The notes beneath the pieces are model-generated. The model did no database searches and was not told where the DNA came from. It saw only the letters and a program-made list of their open reading frames with translations. Of a stretch of DNA of 64,000 bases, positions 1 to 7,655 are shown in pieces (position 1 is the stretch's first letter; each line of letters opens with the position of its first letter). Position numbers and translations under genes: made by a program. The stretch is from positions 8,122,001 through 8,186,000 of the forward strand of contig NZ_CP031969.1 in assembly GCF_003443735.1 (NCBI RefSeq). Direction: 5' to 3'. This DNA comes from Streptomyces sp. CC0208 (lineage in GTDB: Bacteria > Actinomycetota > Actinomycetes > Streptomycetales > Streptomycetaceae).

Positions 1-636
1 CGCCTTTCCAAAGTCACGCTGACCAAGGCGGCTCCCTCCGTCTCCCTCGCCAAACAGGGCGGCACCTCGGGCACGATGCGCGTGAACCTCAACTGGCAGG
101 TGCGTAAACAGTTTTCGGGCTGGGGCAGCAAGCGCGGCCGCGCGGTGGCCATGCACGCCGACCTCGACCTCGACCTGTGCGCCCTGTACGAGCTCGCCGA
201 CGGCCGCAAGGGGGTCGTCCAGGCGCTGGGCAACACCTATGGAGCCCTGCACCAGCCGCCGTACATCCACCTCGACGGCGACGATCGCACCGGTGCCGTG
301 GCGAGCGGCGAGAACCTCACCGTGAACCTCGACCACAAACGGGACTTCCGGCGCATCCTCGTCTTCGTGACCATCTACGAGGGCGCGCGCTCCTTCGCCG
401 ACCTGCACGCCACGGTCACCCTCCAGCCGCAGCACGGCGCCCCGATCGACTTCTCCCTCGACGAGTGCACGGTGCCCTCGACGGTATGCGCGCTGGCCCT
501 GATCACCAACACCGGCGACGACCTGGTCGTGCAGCGCGAGGCCCGCTATCTGGTGCCCGATCGCGGGGTGAGCCCGCAGCGGACGGTGGACCAGGTCTAC
601 GGCTGGGGCATGAACTGGACACCGGGCCGCAAGTGA
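1..636 (+). CDS. TerD-family tellurium resistance protein (5' end missing)
   Basis: The reading frame is open from the first base, so the true start lies upstream of the window. An internal ATG at 76 is not the start, because the residues before it (VTLTKAAPSVSLAKQGG) are the usual N-terminus of Streptomyces TerD-like proteins. The visible part carries the family's hallmarks: DLDLDLCALYEL, the acidic IHLDGDDRTG segment, LVFVTIYEGA and a C-terminal YGWGMNW. TerD proteins bind calcium through such acidic patches and belong to a stress-response group linked to tellurite, phage and envelope stress; their exact role is unsettled. Partners would be outside the window, and the next gene is convergent and unrelated. 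The family call is secure and the function is inferred from family only. Confidence 0.88.
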   Translation, partial: RLSKVTLTKAAPSVSLAKQGGTSGTMRVNLNWQVRKQFSGWGSKRGRAVAMHADLDLDLCALYELADGRKGVVQALGNTYGALHQPPYIHLDGDDRTGAVASGENLTVNLDHKRDFRRILVFVTIYEGARSFADLHATVTLQPQHGAPIDFSLDECTVPSTVCALALITNTGDDLVVQREARYLVPDRGVSPQRTVDQVYGWGMNWTPGRK

Positions 637-657
637 GGCCTCACCGCAAGTGAGTCC

Positions 658-1836
658 TCACCTCTCCTCGCCGACGACGGCGTCCGGGCGCGCGTAGGTG
701 CGGCCCTTCCAGGCCGCGCCGCGCCCCCGGTAGTGCTGCACCGCCGAGTCGACCGTCATCAGGAGATAGAGGAACGCGGTGAACGGCAGCAGGGGAGCGA
801 GCCACAGCGGCTGCCGGTAGTAGCGGAGCATCGGGACGTACGTCCCCGTCATGACGAGCCACGCGAGAGCACCGGGCACCACGGTCGCCGCGCTTCCCGT
901 CGCCAGGCCCGTGACGACGGCGACCGGCGGCACCAGGTAGACCAGCGCGAGCCCGAGGACCGTTCCGAACAGCACAAGAGGGTTGTGGCGCAACTGGGCG
1001 TACGCGCTGCGCGACACCATCCGCCACAGGTCGTGCAGCCGGGGATAGGGGCGCACACTGTCCACCCGCTCGGCGAGACCCAGCCAGATGTGGCCGCCCC
1101 CGCCCTTCACGGCCCGCGCGAGGGCCACGTCGTCGATGACCGCGTGCCGGATGGCGTCCGGGATCCGCGCGCGCTCGGCGGCCTCGGCGCGCAGCAGGAC
1201 ACAGCCGCCCGCCGCGGCCGCCGTCCGCCCACCTCGCTTGCCGATCCGCCGGAACGGATACAGCTGCGCGAAGAAGTAGACGAACGCCGGCACCACGAGC
1301 CGCTCCCACAGGCTCTCCACCCGCAGCCGGGCCATCTGCGAGACGACGTCGAAGCCCCCGGCGTGCGCGGCGGCGACCAGCCGCCGCAGACTGTCCGGCT
1401 CGTGGGCGATGTCGGCGTCCGTCAGCAGCAGGTATTCGGGGTCACGCGCGCGTGCCAGGCCGATGCCGTGGCGTACGGCCCACAGCTTGCCGGTCCATCC
1501 CGGCGGCGGCTCACCCGGTGAGGACACGGTCAGCGGCAGGCCGCCCTGCCGGCGCGCCAGTTCCCGTGCCAGCTCTCCGGTGCCGTCCGTGCTGCCGTCG
1601 TCGACGAGGAAGACCTCCGCCCGCCCCGGATAGTCCTGGGCCAGGAGGGAGGGAAGACTCGCGGGCAGCACCTCGGCCTCGTCGCGAGCCGGCACCACCA
1701 CGGCCACGGACGGCCAGGCCGCCGGCTCCCGCTCCGGCGGGAGTCTCACATCCGTGCGCCAGAAGAACCCCTGGCACAGCAGCAGCCACAGCCAGGCGGC
1801 GAGGGATACGGCGGCGGTCCACGCGATGGCGCTCAC
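658..1836 (-). CDS. HpnB-like family 2 glycosyltransferase, membrane-bound
   Basis: A predicted 392-residue inner-membrane glycosyltransferase of the GT2 fold. An N-terminal membrane segment (residues 4-24) precedes the nucleotide-sugar domain: VVVPARDE (47-54), VDDGSTDGTG (78-87), and the metal-binding LTDADI (138-143) after GWTGKLWA (113-120). Residues 285-365 form several C-terminal membrane spans. This order, with TAAAAGGCVLLR and DDVALARAVK, closely matches proteins labelled hopene-associated glycosyltransferase HpnB. The open frame runs further upstream, but GTG at 1836 fits the start of homology. No squalene-hopene cyclase or other hpn gene is in view, so a hopanoid role is not supported by context; a glycolipid or carotenoid acceptor is equally possible. 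It diverges from the racemase gene. Confidence 0.8.
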   Translation of the reverse strand: MSAIAWTAAVSLAAWLWLLLCQGFFWRTDVRLPPEREPAAWPSVAVVVPARDEAEVLPASLPSLLAQDYPGRAEVFLVDDGSTDGTGELARELARRQGGLPLTVSSPGEPPPGWTGKLWAVRHGIGLARARDPEYLLLTDADIAHEPDSLRRLVAAAHAGGFDVVSQMARLRVESLWERLVVPAFVYFFAQLYPFRRIGKRGGRTAAAAGGCVLLRAEAAERARIPDAIRHAVIDDVALARAVKGGGGHIWLGLAERVDSVRPYPRLHDLWRMVSRSAYAQLRHNPLVLFGTVLGLALVYLVPPVAVVTGLATGSAATVVPGALAWLVMTGTYVPMLRYYRQPLWLAPLLPFTAFLYLLMTVDSAVQHYRGRGAAWKGRTYARPDAVVGEER

Positions 1837-1893
1837 GCGCGCAGTCTGCCCCACGCGACCGGCCCCCAAGGGCTCATCGTCTATCGTGGCCGG

Positions 1894-2682
1894 GTGAAGA
1901 TCGCGCTCTTGGACTCCGGAATCGGTCTGCTGGCGGCCACCGCCGCGGTACGGCGACTGCGCCCCGACGCCGATCTCGTGCTCTCCCTCGACCCGGACGG
2001 CATGCCGTGGGGTCCCCGGACCCCGGACGACATCATCGGGCGCGCGCTCACCCTCGCCGAGGCCGCCGCCGCTCATGGCCCCGAGGCCCTGATCATCGGC
2101 TGCAACACCGCCACCGTGCACGCCCTGACCGCCCTGCGCGCCCGTCTGGAGCCGGATCTGCCGGTCATCGGCACCGTCCCCGCGATCAAGCCCGCGGCGT
2201 CCGCCGGCGGCCCCTTCGCTATCTGGGCGACCCCCGCCACCACCGGCAGCCCGTACCAGCGCGGTCTGCTCGCGGAGTTCGCCGACGGGGTGCCGGCCAC
2301 CGAGGTGCCCTGCCACGGCCTCGCCGAGGCGGTGGAGCACGCCGACGAGGCCGCCATCGACGCCGCCGTCGCCGCGGCCGCCGCCCTGACCCCCGAGGAC
2401 GTGACGACCGTCGTCCTGGGCTGCACCCACTACGAACTGGTCGCCGAGCGCATCCGCGCCGCCGTACAGCGCCCCGGCCGTCCGCCGCTCGTCCTGCACG
2501 GCTCCGCCGGAGCGGTCGCTGCCCAGGCGCTGCGCCGGATCGGCGAGCAGCCCGCGCCCGAGGCCGCGGCCACCGGCACCCTCACCGTGCTGCTGAGCGG
2601 ACGCGAGGGCGCCGCCCTGCCCGCCCCCGCCCTGGCCTACGCGGAGGGCCGGCTCCTGCGAACGGCCACTCCCGCCCGCTGA
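1894..2682 (+). CDS. murI: Glutamate/aspartate racemase family protein (MurI-like)
   Basis: A 262-residue cofactor-independent amino-acid racemase. The N-terminal DSG (7-9) and the two catalytic cysteines in GCNTA (Cys70) and GCTHY (Cys177) are present, with ATPATTGSPYQ (112-122) between them, as in glutamate racemases that supply D-glutamate for peptidoglycan. Length matches the family. The gene is monocistronic and GTG-started; a -10-like TATCGT about 8 bases before the GTG and the absence of a Shine-Dalgarno site suggest a leaderless message. Streptomyces usually also carry a murI elsewhere, so this could be a second racemase with another substrate; the symbol is by family only. Confidence 0.8.
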   Translation: MKIALLDSGIGLLAATAAVRRLRPDADLVLSLDPDGMPWGPRTPDDIIGRALTLAEAAAAHGPEALIIGCNTATVHALTALRARLEPDLPVIGTVPAIKPAASAGGPFAIWATPATTGSPYQRGLLAEFADGVPATEVPCHGLAEAVEHADEAAIDAAVAAAAALTPEDVTTVVLGCTHYELVAERIRAAVQRPGRPPLVLHGSAGAVAAQALRRIGEQPAPEAAATGTLTVLLSGREGAALPAPALAYAEGRLLRTATPAR

Positions 2683-2771
2683 CCGCCGCGGACGGCCGGA
2701 AACCCCTGCCCGGAGCGGTTACTCTGCGCGACGAGGTAGCCGCACGGCGAAACCTGAGTAACCTCATAAGC

Positions 2772-3320
2772 ATGAGGGACCACCTCCACGGCGAGAGCTC
2801 CTCGCACCACACCGACGTCTGGACCGGCCGCGCCTCCAACCGGATGCAGTGGCTGTTGGCGCTCGGTGGTGCCGCGATCTTGGCGCTCGGCGTCGAGCTC
2901 GCGGTCGACTCGGCGTGGACCTCCGGCGTGGCTCCGCTCGTCATGTCCGTGGTCGGCTGCATCGCGGCCGGACTGCTGGTCCTCTTCCTCACGCTCGCCT
3001 TCGTGCATGTCGCCCTGAAGGTCGACATGGACTCCCTGGAGGTGCGCTGCGGCCACATCGGTGTGCCGCGCCGCCGTATCCCGCTGGACCATGTCGCCGG
3101 AGCCGAGTTCGTCCCGCACGTCAATCCGCGCCAGTGGGGCGGCTGGGGCTATCGCTGGCGCCCCGAGAAGGGCACCGCCGTCGTCGTACGCCGTGGTGAA
3201 GGCGTCGTTCTCCAACTGTGGGACGGCCACACGTTCACGGTCACCGTGGACGACGCGGAGTCCGCCGTACGCATCATCCGCGACCGGCTGCGGCCGAGGG
3301 CTTCGGGTCCGCGAAGCTGA
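2772..3320 (+). CDS. Small membrane protein with PH-like C-terminal domain, unknown function
   Basis: A 182-residue protein with two membrane segments (about residues 27-43 and 52-76) followed by a soluble C-terminal part containing VRCGHIGVPRRRIPLDHV and HTFTVTVDDAE. This layout resembles the bacterial PH-like membrane proteins common in Streptomyces, which have no assigned reaction. ATG 2772 was chosen because TAACCT at 2759-2764 is well placed as a -10 box for a leaderless message and the frame upstream looks non-coding. It converges on the next gene with only 15 bases between stops. No partner gene gives a clue to its job. Confidence 0.72.
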   Translation: MRDHLHGESSSHHTDVWTGRASNRMQWLLALGGAAILALGVELAVDSAWTSGVAPLVMSVVGCIAAGLLVLFLTLAFVHVALKVDMDSLEVRCGHIGVPRRRIPLDHVAGAEFVPHVNPRQWGGWGYRWRPEKGTAVVVRRGEGVVLQLWDGHTFTVTVDDAESAVRIIRDRLRPRASGPRS

Positions 3321-3335
3321 GACCGGGCCGACCGG

Positions 3336-4364
3336 TCACTTCCGGGCCGGTTCGTCGGTGAGCGGGTGGGCTGTCGCGAGGCCCGCCAGAAGCCCGACGC
3401 CCACCGACACCATGGTGAAGCTCAGCGCGTTGCCGAGCGCGGCAATCGCCGCCAGCACCGTCAGGGCGGCGCCCGCGGTCAGGACGACCGGCGTGGGGCG
3501 AGGAGAGCGCCACAGCGCGTACAGCAGCCAGCAGAAGGCCGCGGCCAGCAGCAGCACACCGATCATCCCCTGCTCGGCGGCCATCTGAAGCGGTGCCGAG
3601 TGCGGTTTCCCGTCCGGCACCAGGGACTGGGCCGCCGTCGTACTGAGCTCCCCGAAGCGGCCCGGACCCACACCGAGGACGGTGTCCTCGCGGGCCAGGT
3701 GGAGGGCGTCGTGCCACAGCTCGATCCGGTGCGGGGTGAGCCGGCCGCGCAGTGACTCGGTGAGCCCGTCCGGCACCGCGTTCCCGGCCACCGCCCAGGT
3801 CAGGCCGGTCGCCGCGGTCGCGGCGAGGGCGAGACCGGCGATGCCCGGGCCGCGGTGGCGCGTCCGGCCCGCGGCGAGCGAGCACAGCAGCACCGCGGCG
3901 CAGGTGACCAGCCCGGACACCGAATCGAGGGCGGCCGCCGCCACCACGATGGCGAGCGCCAGCAGCCGCAGCAGGACGCGGAGGGTGGGGGCGGCGGTGG
4001 TCCAGGCGGCGCAGCACGCGGCACCGGTGGCGAGCGTCAGCAGGGCGGCCGTGGCCCCCGCGTGACCCAGGGGACCGACGATCTCCGGTCCTGGCGTGAG
4101 ATGGGGGAGCCCGGCTGCCAGGCCCACTCCGGTCAGCGCGGCGGCGCAAGGAGCGGCGACCGGCAGCAGCGCCCCCGAGATCCGGCCGGCGGCGTATCCC
4201 GCGGCGACGGCCAGCAGGGCTAGCAGCACGCCCTCCGGACGACCGTCGTGCGCGGCCGCGGTGATCAGCGACCAGGCGGCACAGGCACCGAGCACCAGTA
4301 CGCCCACCACGTCAGAAACGTTTCGTCTGTCGCCGTCCTCCTCGGAACCGGCCACAGACGTCAT
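3336..4364 (-). CDS. O-antigen ligase/polymerase-like membrane protein
   Basis: A 342-residue, highly hydrophobic protein with about nine membrane segments. A large loop contains LGVGPGRF (230-237) and the HSAPLQMAAEQGMIG motif (256-270), the two signatures of the Wzy_C/WaaL family of O-antigen ligases and polymerases. In actinobacteria such proteins are thought to polymerise or attach surface polysaccharide, but substrates are mostly unknown. The protein is shorter than typical WaaL (about 400 residues), mainly at the N-terminus. An upstream extension of the frame to 4517 is Pro/Gly/Arg-rich and not membrane-like, so ATG 4364 was preferred. It is transcribed away from lnt. Confidence 0.72.
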   Translation of the reverse strand: MTSVAGSEEDGDRRNVSDVVGVLVLGACAAWSLITAAAHDGRPEGVLLALLAVAAGYAAGRISGALLPVAAPCAAALTGVGLAAGLPHLTPGPEIVGPLGHAGATAALLTLATGAACCAAWTTAAPTLRVLLRLLALAIVVAAAALDSVSGLVTCAAVLLCSLAAGRTRHRGPGIAGLALAATAATGLTWAVAGNAVPDGLTESLRGRLTPHRIELWHDALHLAREDTVLGVGPGRFGELSTTAAQSLVPDGKPHSAPLQMAAEQGMIGVLLLAAAFCWLLYALWRSPRPTPVVLTAGAALTVLAAIAALGNALSFTMVSVGVGLLAGLATAHPLTDEPARK

Positions 4365-4581
4365 CCCCGTGGAACCCACCCCGCCGCCCCCAAAAACCCC
4401 GGTCCCCCGACCTGTGGCCCCCGCCGCCCGCATGCCGGCGGCCCGTACGGGGACTCCGGCACACCGTAACGGCTGATGGATGATTTGTGGACGAGTTGTG
4501 CGGGATCTTCCCGGCACGGATGCGTGGGCGGCGTCACGGTCACCGGGCGGACCGCGCTGTGGACGCCGAGGTCAACCGCCG

Positions 4582-4594
4582 TACACTCCCGGAG
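4582..4594 (+). promoter_or_regulatory. -10 box of a leaderless lnt transcript
   Basis: TACACT at 4582-4587 matches the TANNNT consensus and ends 6 bases before the GTG start at 4594. No Shine-Dalgarno sequence lies in that interval, so transcription and translation probably begin together. Confidence 0.5.
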
Positions 4595-6207
4595 TGACCG
4601 TCACCGCAACTTCCGTGGACGAGTCGGACCGGCTGGAATCGCAGTCCGCGCCCGCCTCCCGCTGGGCCGTCCGGCTCCGCCGTCTCGTCCCGGCCGCCGC
4701 CGCGGCGCTCTCCGGAGTGCTGCTCTACGTCAGTTTCCCGCCTCGCACCCTGTGGTGGCTGGCCCTGCCCGCCTTCGCCGTCTTCGGCTGGGTGCTGCGT
4801 GGCCGTGGCTGGAAGGCGGCTTTCGGCCTCGGCTATCTCTTCGGCCTGGGCTTTCTGCTGCCGCTGCTGGTGTGGACCGGCGTCGAGGTCGGCCCCGGAC
4901 CCTGGCTCGCCCTGGTGGCGATCGAGGCGATCTTCGTCGCGCTGGTGGGCGTGGGCATCGCCGCCGTCTCCAAGCTGCCCGGGGCGCCGGTGTGGGCGGC
5001 CGCGCTGTGGATCGCCGGAGAAGCGGCACGCGCGCGTGCGCCGTTCCACGGCTTCCCCTGGGGCAAGATCGCGTTCGGGCAGGCCGACGGCGTCTTCCTG
5101 CCGCTCGCCGCGGTGGGAGGCACGCCCGTCCTGGGCTTCGGCGTCGTCCTGTGCGGCTTCGGCCTCTACGACGTCGTGCGGCTGGTCGTCGAGCGGCGGG
5201 GGACCGGTGCCGTACGGCGGCCCGCCGCGGCCGTAGCCCTGCTGAGTGTGGCCGTACCGGTGGTGGGGGCGTTCGCGGCCCGGACGCTGGTGAGCGACAA
5301 GGCCGAGGACGGCACCGTGACGGTCGCCGCCATCCAGGGCAACGTGCCGCGCGCGGGCCTGGACTTCAACACCCAGCGGCGGGCCGTGCTCGACTACCAC
5401 GCGCGCGAGACCGAGCGGCTGGCCGCCGAGGTGAAGGCCGGCAAGGTCGACAGGCCCGACATCGTGCTGTGGCCGGAGAACTCCTCCGACGTCGACCCCT
5501 TCGCCGACGCGACCGCGGCCGTCGTCATCGAACAGGCGGCCAAGGCCATCGACGCACCGATCTCCGTCGGCGGGGTCGTCGAGCGGGACGGCAAGCTCTA
5601 CAACGAGCAGATCCTGTGGGACCCGGTCAAGGGCCCCACCGACACCTATGACAAGCGGCAGATCCAGCCGTTCGGCGAGTACCTTCCGCTGCGGGGGCTC
5701 GTCGGAGCGATCAACAAGAACTGGACCTCCATGGTCCGCCAGGACTTCAGCCGGGGCAGCAAGCCGGGCGTCTTCCAGATGGCCAACGCCAAGGTCGGCC
5801 TGGTCACCTGCTACGAGGCGGCGTTCGACTGGGCCGTGCGTTCCGAGGTGACCGACGGTGCGCAGCTGATCTCCGTGCCGAGCAACAACGCGACCTTCGA
5901 CCGCAGCGAGATGACCTATCAGCAGCTCGCGATGTCCCGGGTACGGGCCGTGGAGCACAGCCGCACCGTCACGGTGCCGGTGACCAGCGGCGTCAGCGCG
6001 ATCATCATGCCGGACGGGAGGATCACTCAGAGGACCGGCATGTTCGTGGCCGACTCGCTGGTGCAGAAGGTGCCGCTGAGGTCGACGCAGACCCCTGCGA
6101 CCCGGCTCGGCATCCTGCCCGAGATGGCTCTGGTGCTGGTGGCCGCGGGCGGGCTCGGCTGGGCCGTCGGCGCCGGAGTGCGCAGGCGTCGCGCCGAGGG
6201 CGCGTAG
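4594..6207 (+). CDS. lnt: Apolipoprotein N-acyltransferase
   Basis: A 537-residue membrane enzyme that transfers a fatty acyl chain to the N-terminal cysteine of mature lipoproteins, the last step of lipoprotein maturation. The first 230 residues hold about six membrane spans. The carbon-nitrogen hydrolase domain follows with the expected triad Glu295 (LWPENSSD), Lys354 (YDKRQIQPFGEY) and Cys406 (VTCYEAAFDW), and a last membrane span near 510-530 anchors the C-terminus. Length is slightly above the usual 500-520 because of a polar N-terminal tail. GTG 4594 is supported by the -10 box just upstream; the open frame before it has no signal. Streptomyces often encode two Lnt paralogues, so this may not be the only one. 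Confidence 0.92.
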   Translation: MTVTATSVDESDRLESQSAPASRWAVRLRRLVPAAAAALSGVLLYVSFPPRTLWWLALPAFAVFGWVLRGRGWKAAFGLGYLFGLGFLLPLLVWTGVEVGPGPWLALVAIEAIFVALVGVGIAAVSKLPGAPVWAAALWIAGEAARARAPFHGFPWGKIAFGQADGVFLPLAAVGGTPVLGFGVVLCGFGLYDVVRLVVERRGTGAVRRPAAAVALLSVAVPVVGAFAARTLVSDKAEDGTVTVAAIQGNVPRAGLDFNTQRRAVLDYHARETERLAAEVKAGKVDRPDIVLWPENSSDVDPFADATAAVVIEQAAKAIDAPISVGGVVERDGKLYNEQILWDPVKGPTDTYDKRQIQPFGEYLPLRGLVGAINKNWTSMVRQDFSRGSKPGVFQMANAKVGLVTCYEAAFDWAVRSEVTDGAQLISVPSNNATFDRSEMTYQQLAMSRVRAVEHSRTVTVPVTSGVSAIIMPDGRITQRTGMFVADSLVQKVPLRSTQTPATRLGILPEMALVLVAAGGLGWAVGAGVRRRRAEGA

Positions 6208-6272
6208 GCGCACGAAGCCGTACGTCCCGGGAAGATCACTTGAGCCATGAAGGCGGCCGTTAGGGTCGAGGC

Positions 6273-6752
6273 ATGGCTACTCCTGACTTCATCCGCACCC
6301 TGCGGCGTTCCATCGGCCACGACCTCCTCTGGCTCCCCGGCGTCAGCGCCGTCGTCTTCGACGACGAGGGCAGAGTGCTGCTCAACCGCCGCTCGGACAC
6401 CGGCAAGTGGTCGCTGCTCGGCGGCATCCCGGAACCGGGGGAGCAGCCCGCGGCCTGCGCGGTGCGGGAGGTCGAGGAGGAGACGGGCGTGCACTGCGTC
6501 GTCGAGCGGGTCGTCGTGGTCCAGGCGCTCAGGCCCGTGACGTACGACAACGGCGACACCTGCCAGTACATGGACATCTCGTTCCGCTGCCGGGCAGTCG
6601 GCGGCGAGGCCCGGGTCAATGACGACGAGTCCCTTGATGTGGACTGGTTCGCGGTGGACGCCCTGCCGGAGCTGAACGAGTTCGGGATGTTGCGGATCAA
6701 GCAGGCGCTGATGGACGCACCCACATGGTTCGACCCCATGAGTTCCGAGTGA
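6273..6752 (+). CDS. NUDIX hydrolase
   Basis: A 159-residue NUDIX pyrophosphohydrolase. The full NUDIX box (Gx5Ex7REUxEExGU) occupies residues 51-73, from GIPEPGE to REVEEETGV, with all metal-binding glutamates. Substrates of the family include ADP-ribose, oxidised nucleotides and NAD derivatives; nothing here decides between them. The N-terminal segment MATPDFIRTLRRSIGHDLLW is typical of a large actinobacterial NUDIX group of unknown substrate. TAGGGT at 6261-6266, six bases before the ATG, suggests a leaderless single-gene transcript between lnt and the dehydrogenase. Confidence 0.9.
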   Translation: MATPDFIRTLRRSIGHDLLWLPGVSAVVFDDEGRVLLNRRSDTGKWSLLGGIPEPGEQPAACAVREVEEETGVHCVVERVVVVQALRPVTYDNGDTCQYMDISFRCRAVGGEARVNDDESLDVDWFAVDALPELNEFGMLRIKQALMDAPTWFDPMSSE

Positions 6753-6761
6753 AGTATGGGG

Positions 6762-6800
6762 CCTGACCATATGTGGTCAGGGCCGGGTGCTGCCTAGGGT
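6762..6800 (+). promoter_or_regulatory. Palindromic operator and -10 box of the dehydrogenase gene
   Basis: Positions 6762-6769 (CCTGACCA) and 6774-6781 (TGGTCAGG) form perfect 8-bp inverted arms around a 4-base centre. A -10 box TAGGGT lies at 6795-6800, followed by the ATG at 6807 without a Shine-Dalgarno site. The palindrome therefore covers the -35 region, a position suited to either a repressor or an activator. The neighbouring PucR-type regulator is the obvious candidate ligand, but TGGTCA half-sites are also typical of FadR/GntR proteins. Confidence 0.55.
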
Positions 6801-6806
6801 CAGAAC

Positions 6807-7607
6807 ATGACCCTCAGCAGCGCCCACCCGGGCCCCCACGCCCCCGCACTAGACCTCGGCGGCCGCACCGCCCTCGTCACCGGCGCCGCCGGTGGCATCG
6901 GCCGTGCCTGTGCGCTGCGGCTCGCGGCGGCCGGGGCCAAGGTGAGAGCGGTCGACCGGGACGCGGCCGGCCTGGACGCGCTCGCCGAGCGGGCCACGGG
7001 GCTGGCGGGCACCGTCGAACCGCACGTCCTCGACCTCACCGACCTGGACGCCGCCGAGCACGCCGCCGCGGGCACCGACGTCCTCGTCAACAACGCCGGC
7101 ATCCAACTGGTGCGCCCCATCGAGGAGTTCCCGCCCGAGGTGTTCCACACGGTGCTGACCGTGATGCTGGAGGCACCGTTCCGTCTGATCCGCGGCGCCC
7201 TGCCGCACATGTACGGGCAGGGGTGGGGGCGGATCGTCAACGTGTCCTCGGTGCACGGTCTGCGTGCCTCGGCCTACAAGGCGGCCTATGTGGCCGCCAA
7301 ACACGGGCTGGAGGGTCTGTCCAAGACGGCCGCCCTCGAAGGCGCCCCCCACGGCGTGACCTCGAACTGTGTGAACCCCGCCTATGTGCGCACCCCACTG
7401 GTCGAGCGGCAGATCACCGACCAGGCCCGGGCGCACGGCATCCCCGAGGAGCGGGTGGTGTCCGAGGTGCTGCTCCAGGACAGCGCGCTCAAGCGGCTCA
7501 TCGAGCCGGAGGAGGTCGCCGAGGCCGTGGCCTACCTGTGCGGCCCGCACGCGTCCTTCGTCACCGGTACGTCACTCGTCCTCGACGGCGGCTGGACCGC
7601 GCACTGA
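6807..7607 (+). CDS. 3-hydroxybutyrate dehydrogenase (SDR family)
   Basis: A 266-residue short-chain dehydrogenase predicted to oxidise (R)-3-hydroxybutyrate to acetoacetate with NAD+ in the cytoplasm. Seen in the sequence: the cofactor motif TGAAGGIG (25-32), NNAG (95-98), catalytic Ser148, Tyr161 and Lys165 (YVAAK), and VNPAYVRTPLVERQI, which is characteristic of 3-hydroxybutyrate dehydrogenases rather than of SDRs in general. It starts at ATG 6807, apparently leaderless, under the palindrome at 6762-6781. The downstream GAF/PucR regulator and the MHS transporter fit a hydroxybutyrate or ketone-body uptake and use unit. Substrate assignment is by family resemblance. Confidence 0.8.
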   Translation: MTLSSAHPGPHAPALDLGGRTALVTGAAGGIGRACALRLAAAGAKVRAVDRDAAGLDALAERATGLAGTVEPHVLDLTDLDAAEHAAAGTDVLVNNAGIQLVRPIEEFPPEVFHTVLTVMLEAPFRLIRGALPHMYGQGWGRIVNVSSVHGLRASAYKAAYVAAKHGLEGLSKTAALEGAPHGVTSNCVNPAYVRTPLVERQITDQARAHGIPEERVVSEVLLQDSALKRLIEPEEVAEAVAYLCGPHASFVTGTSLVLDGGWTAH

Positions 7608-7655
7608 ACGGCACCGGACCGGAGTTTTCCACAGGCCTGACGGGGTGAGCGTGCG

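Noticed and set aside
658..1836. Hopanoid biosynthesis locus
   Set aside because: Only one HpnB-like glycosyltransferase is present, without cyclase or other hpn genes.
658..2499. 613-residue version of the HpnB-like protein
   Set aside because: The extra N-terminal residues run antisense through murI and lack similarity; GTG 1836 gives the family length.
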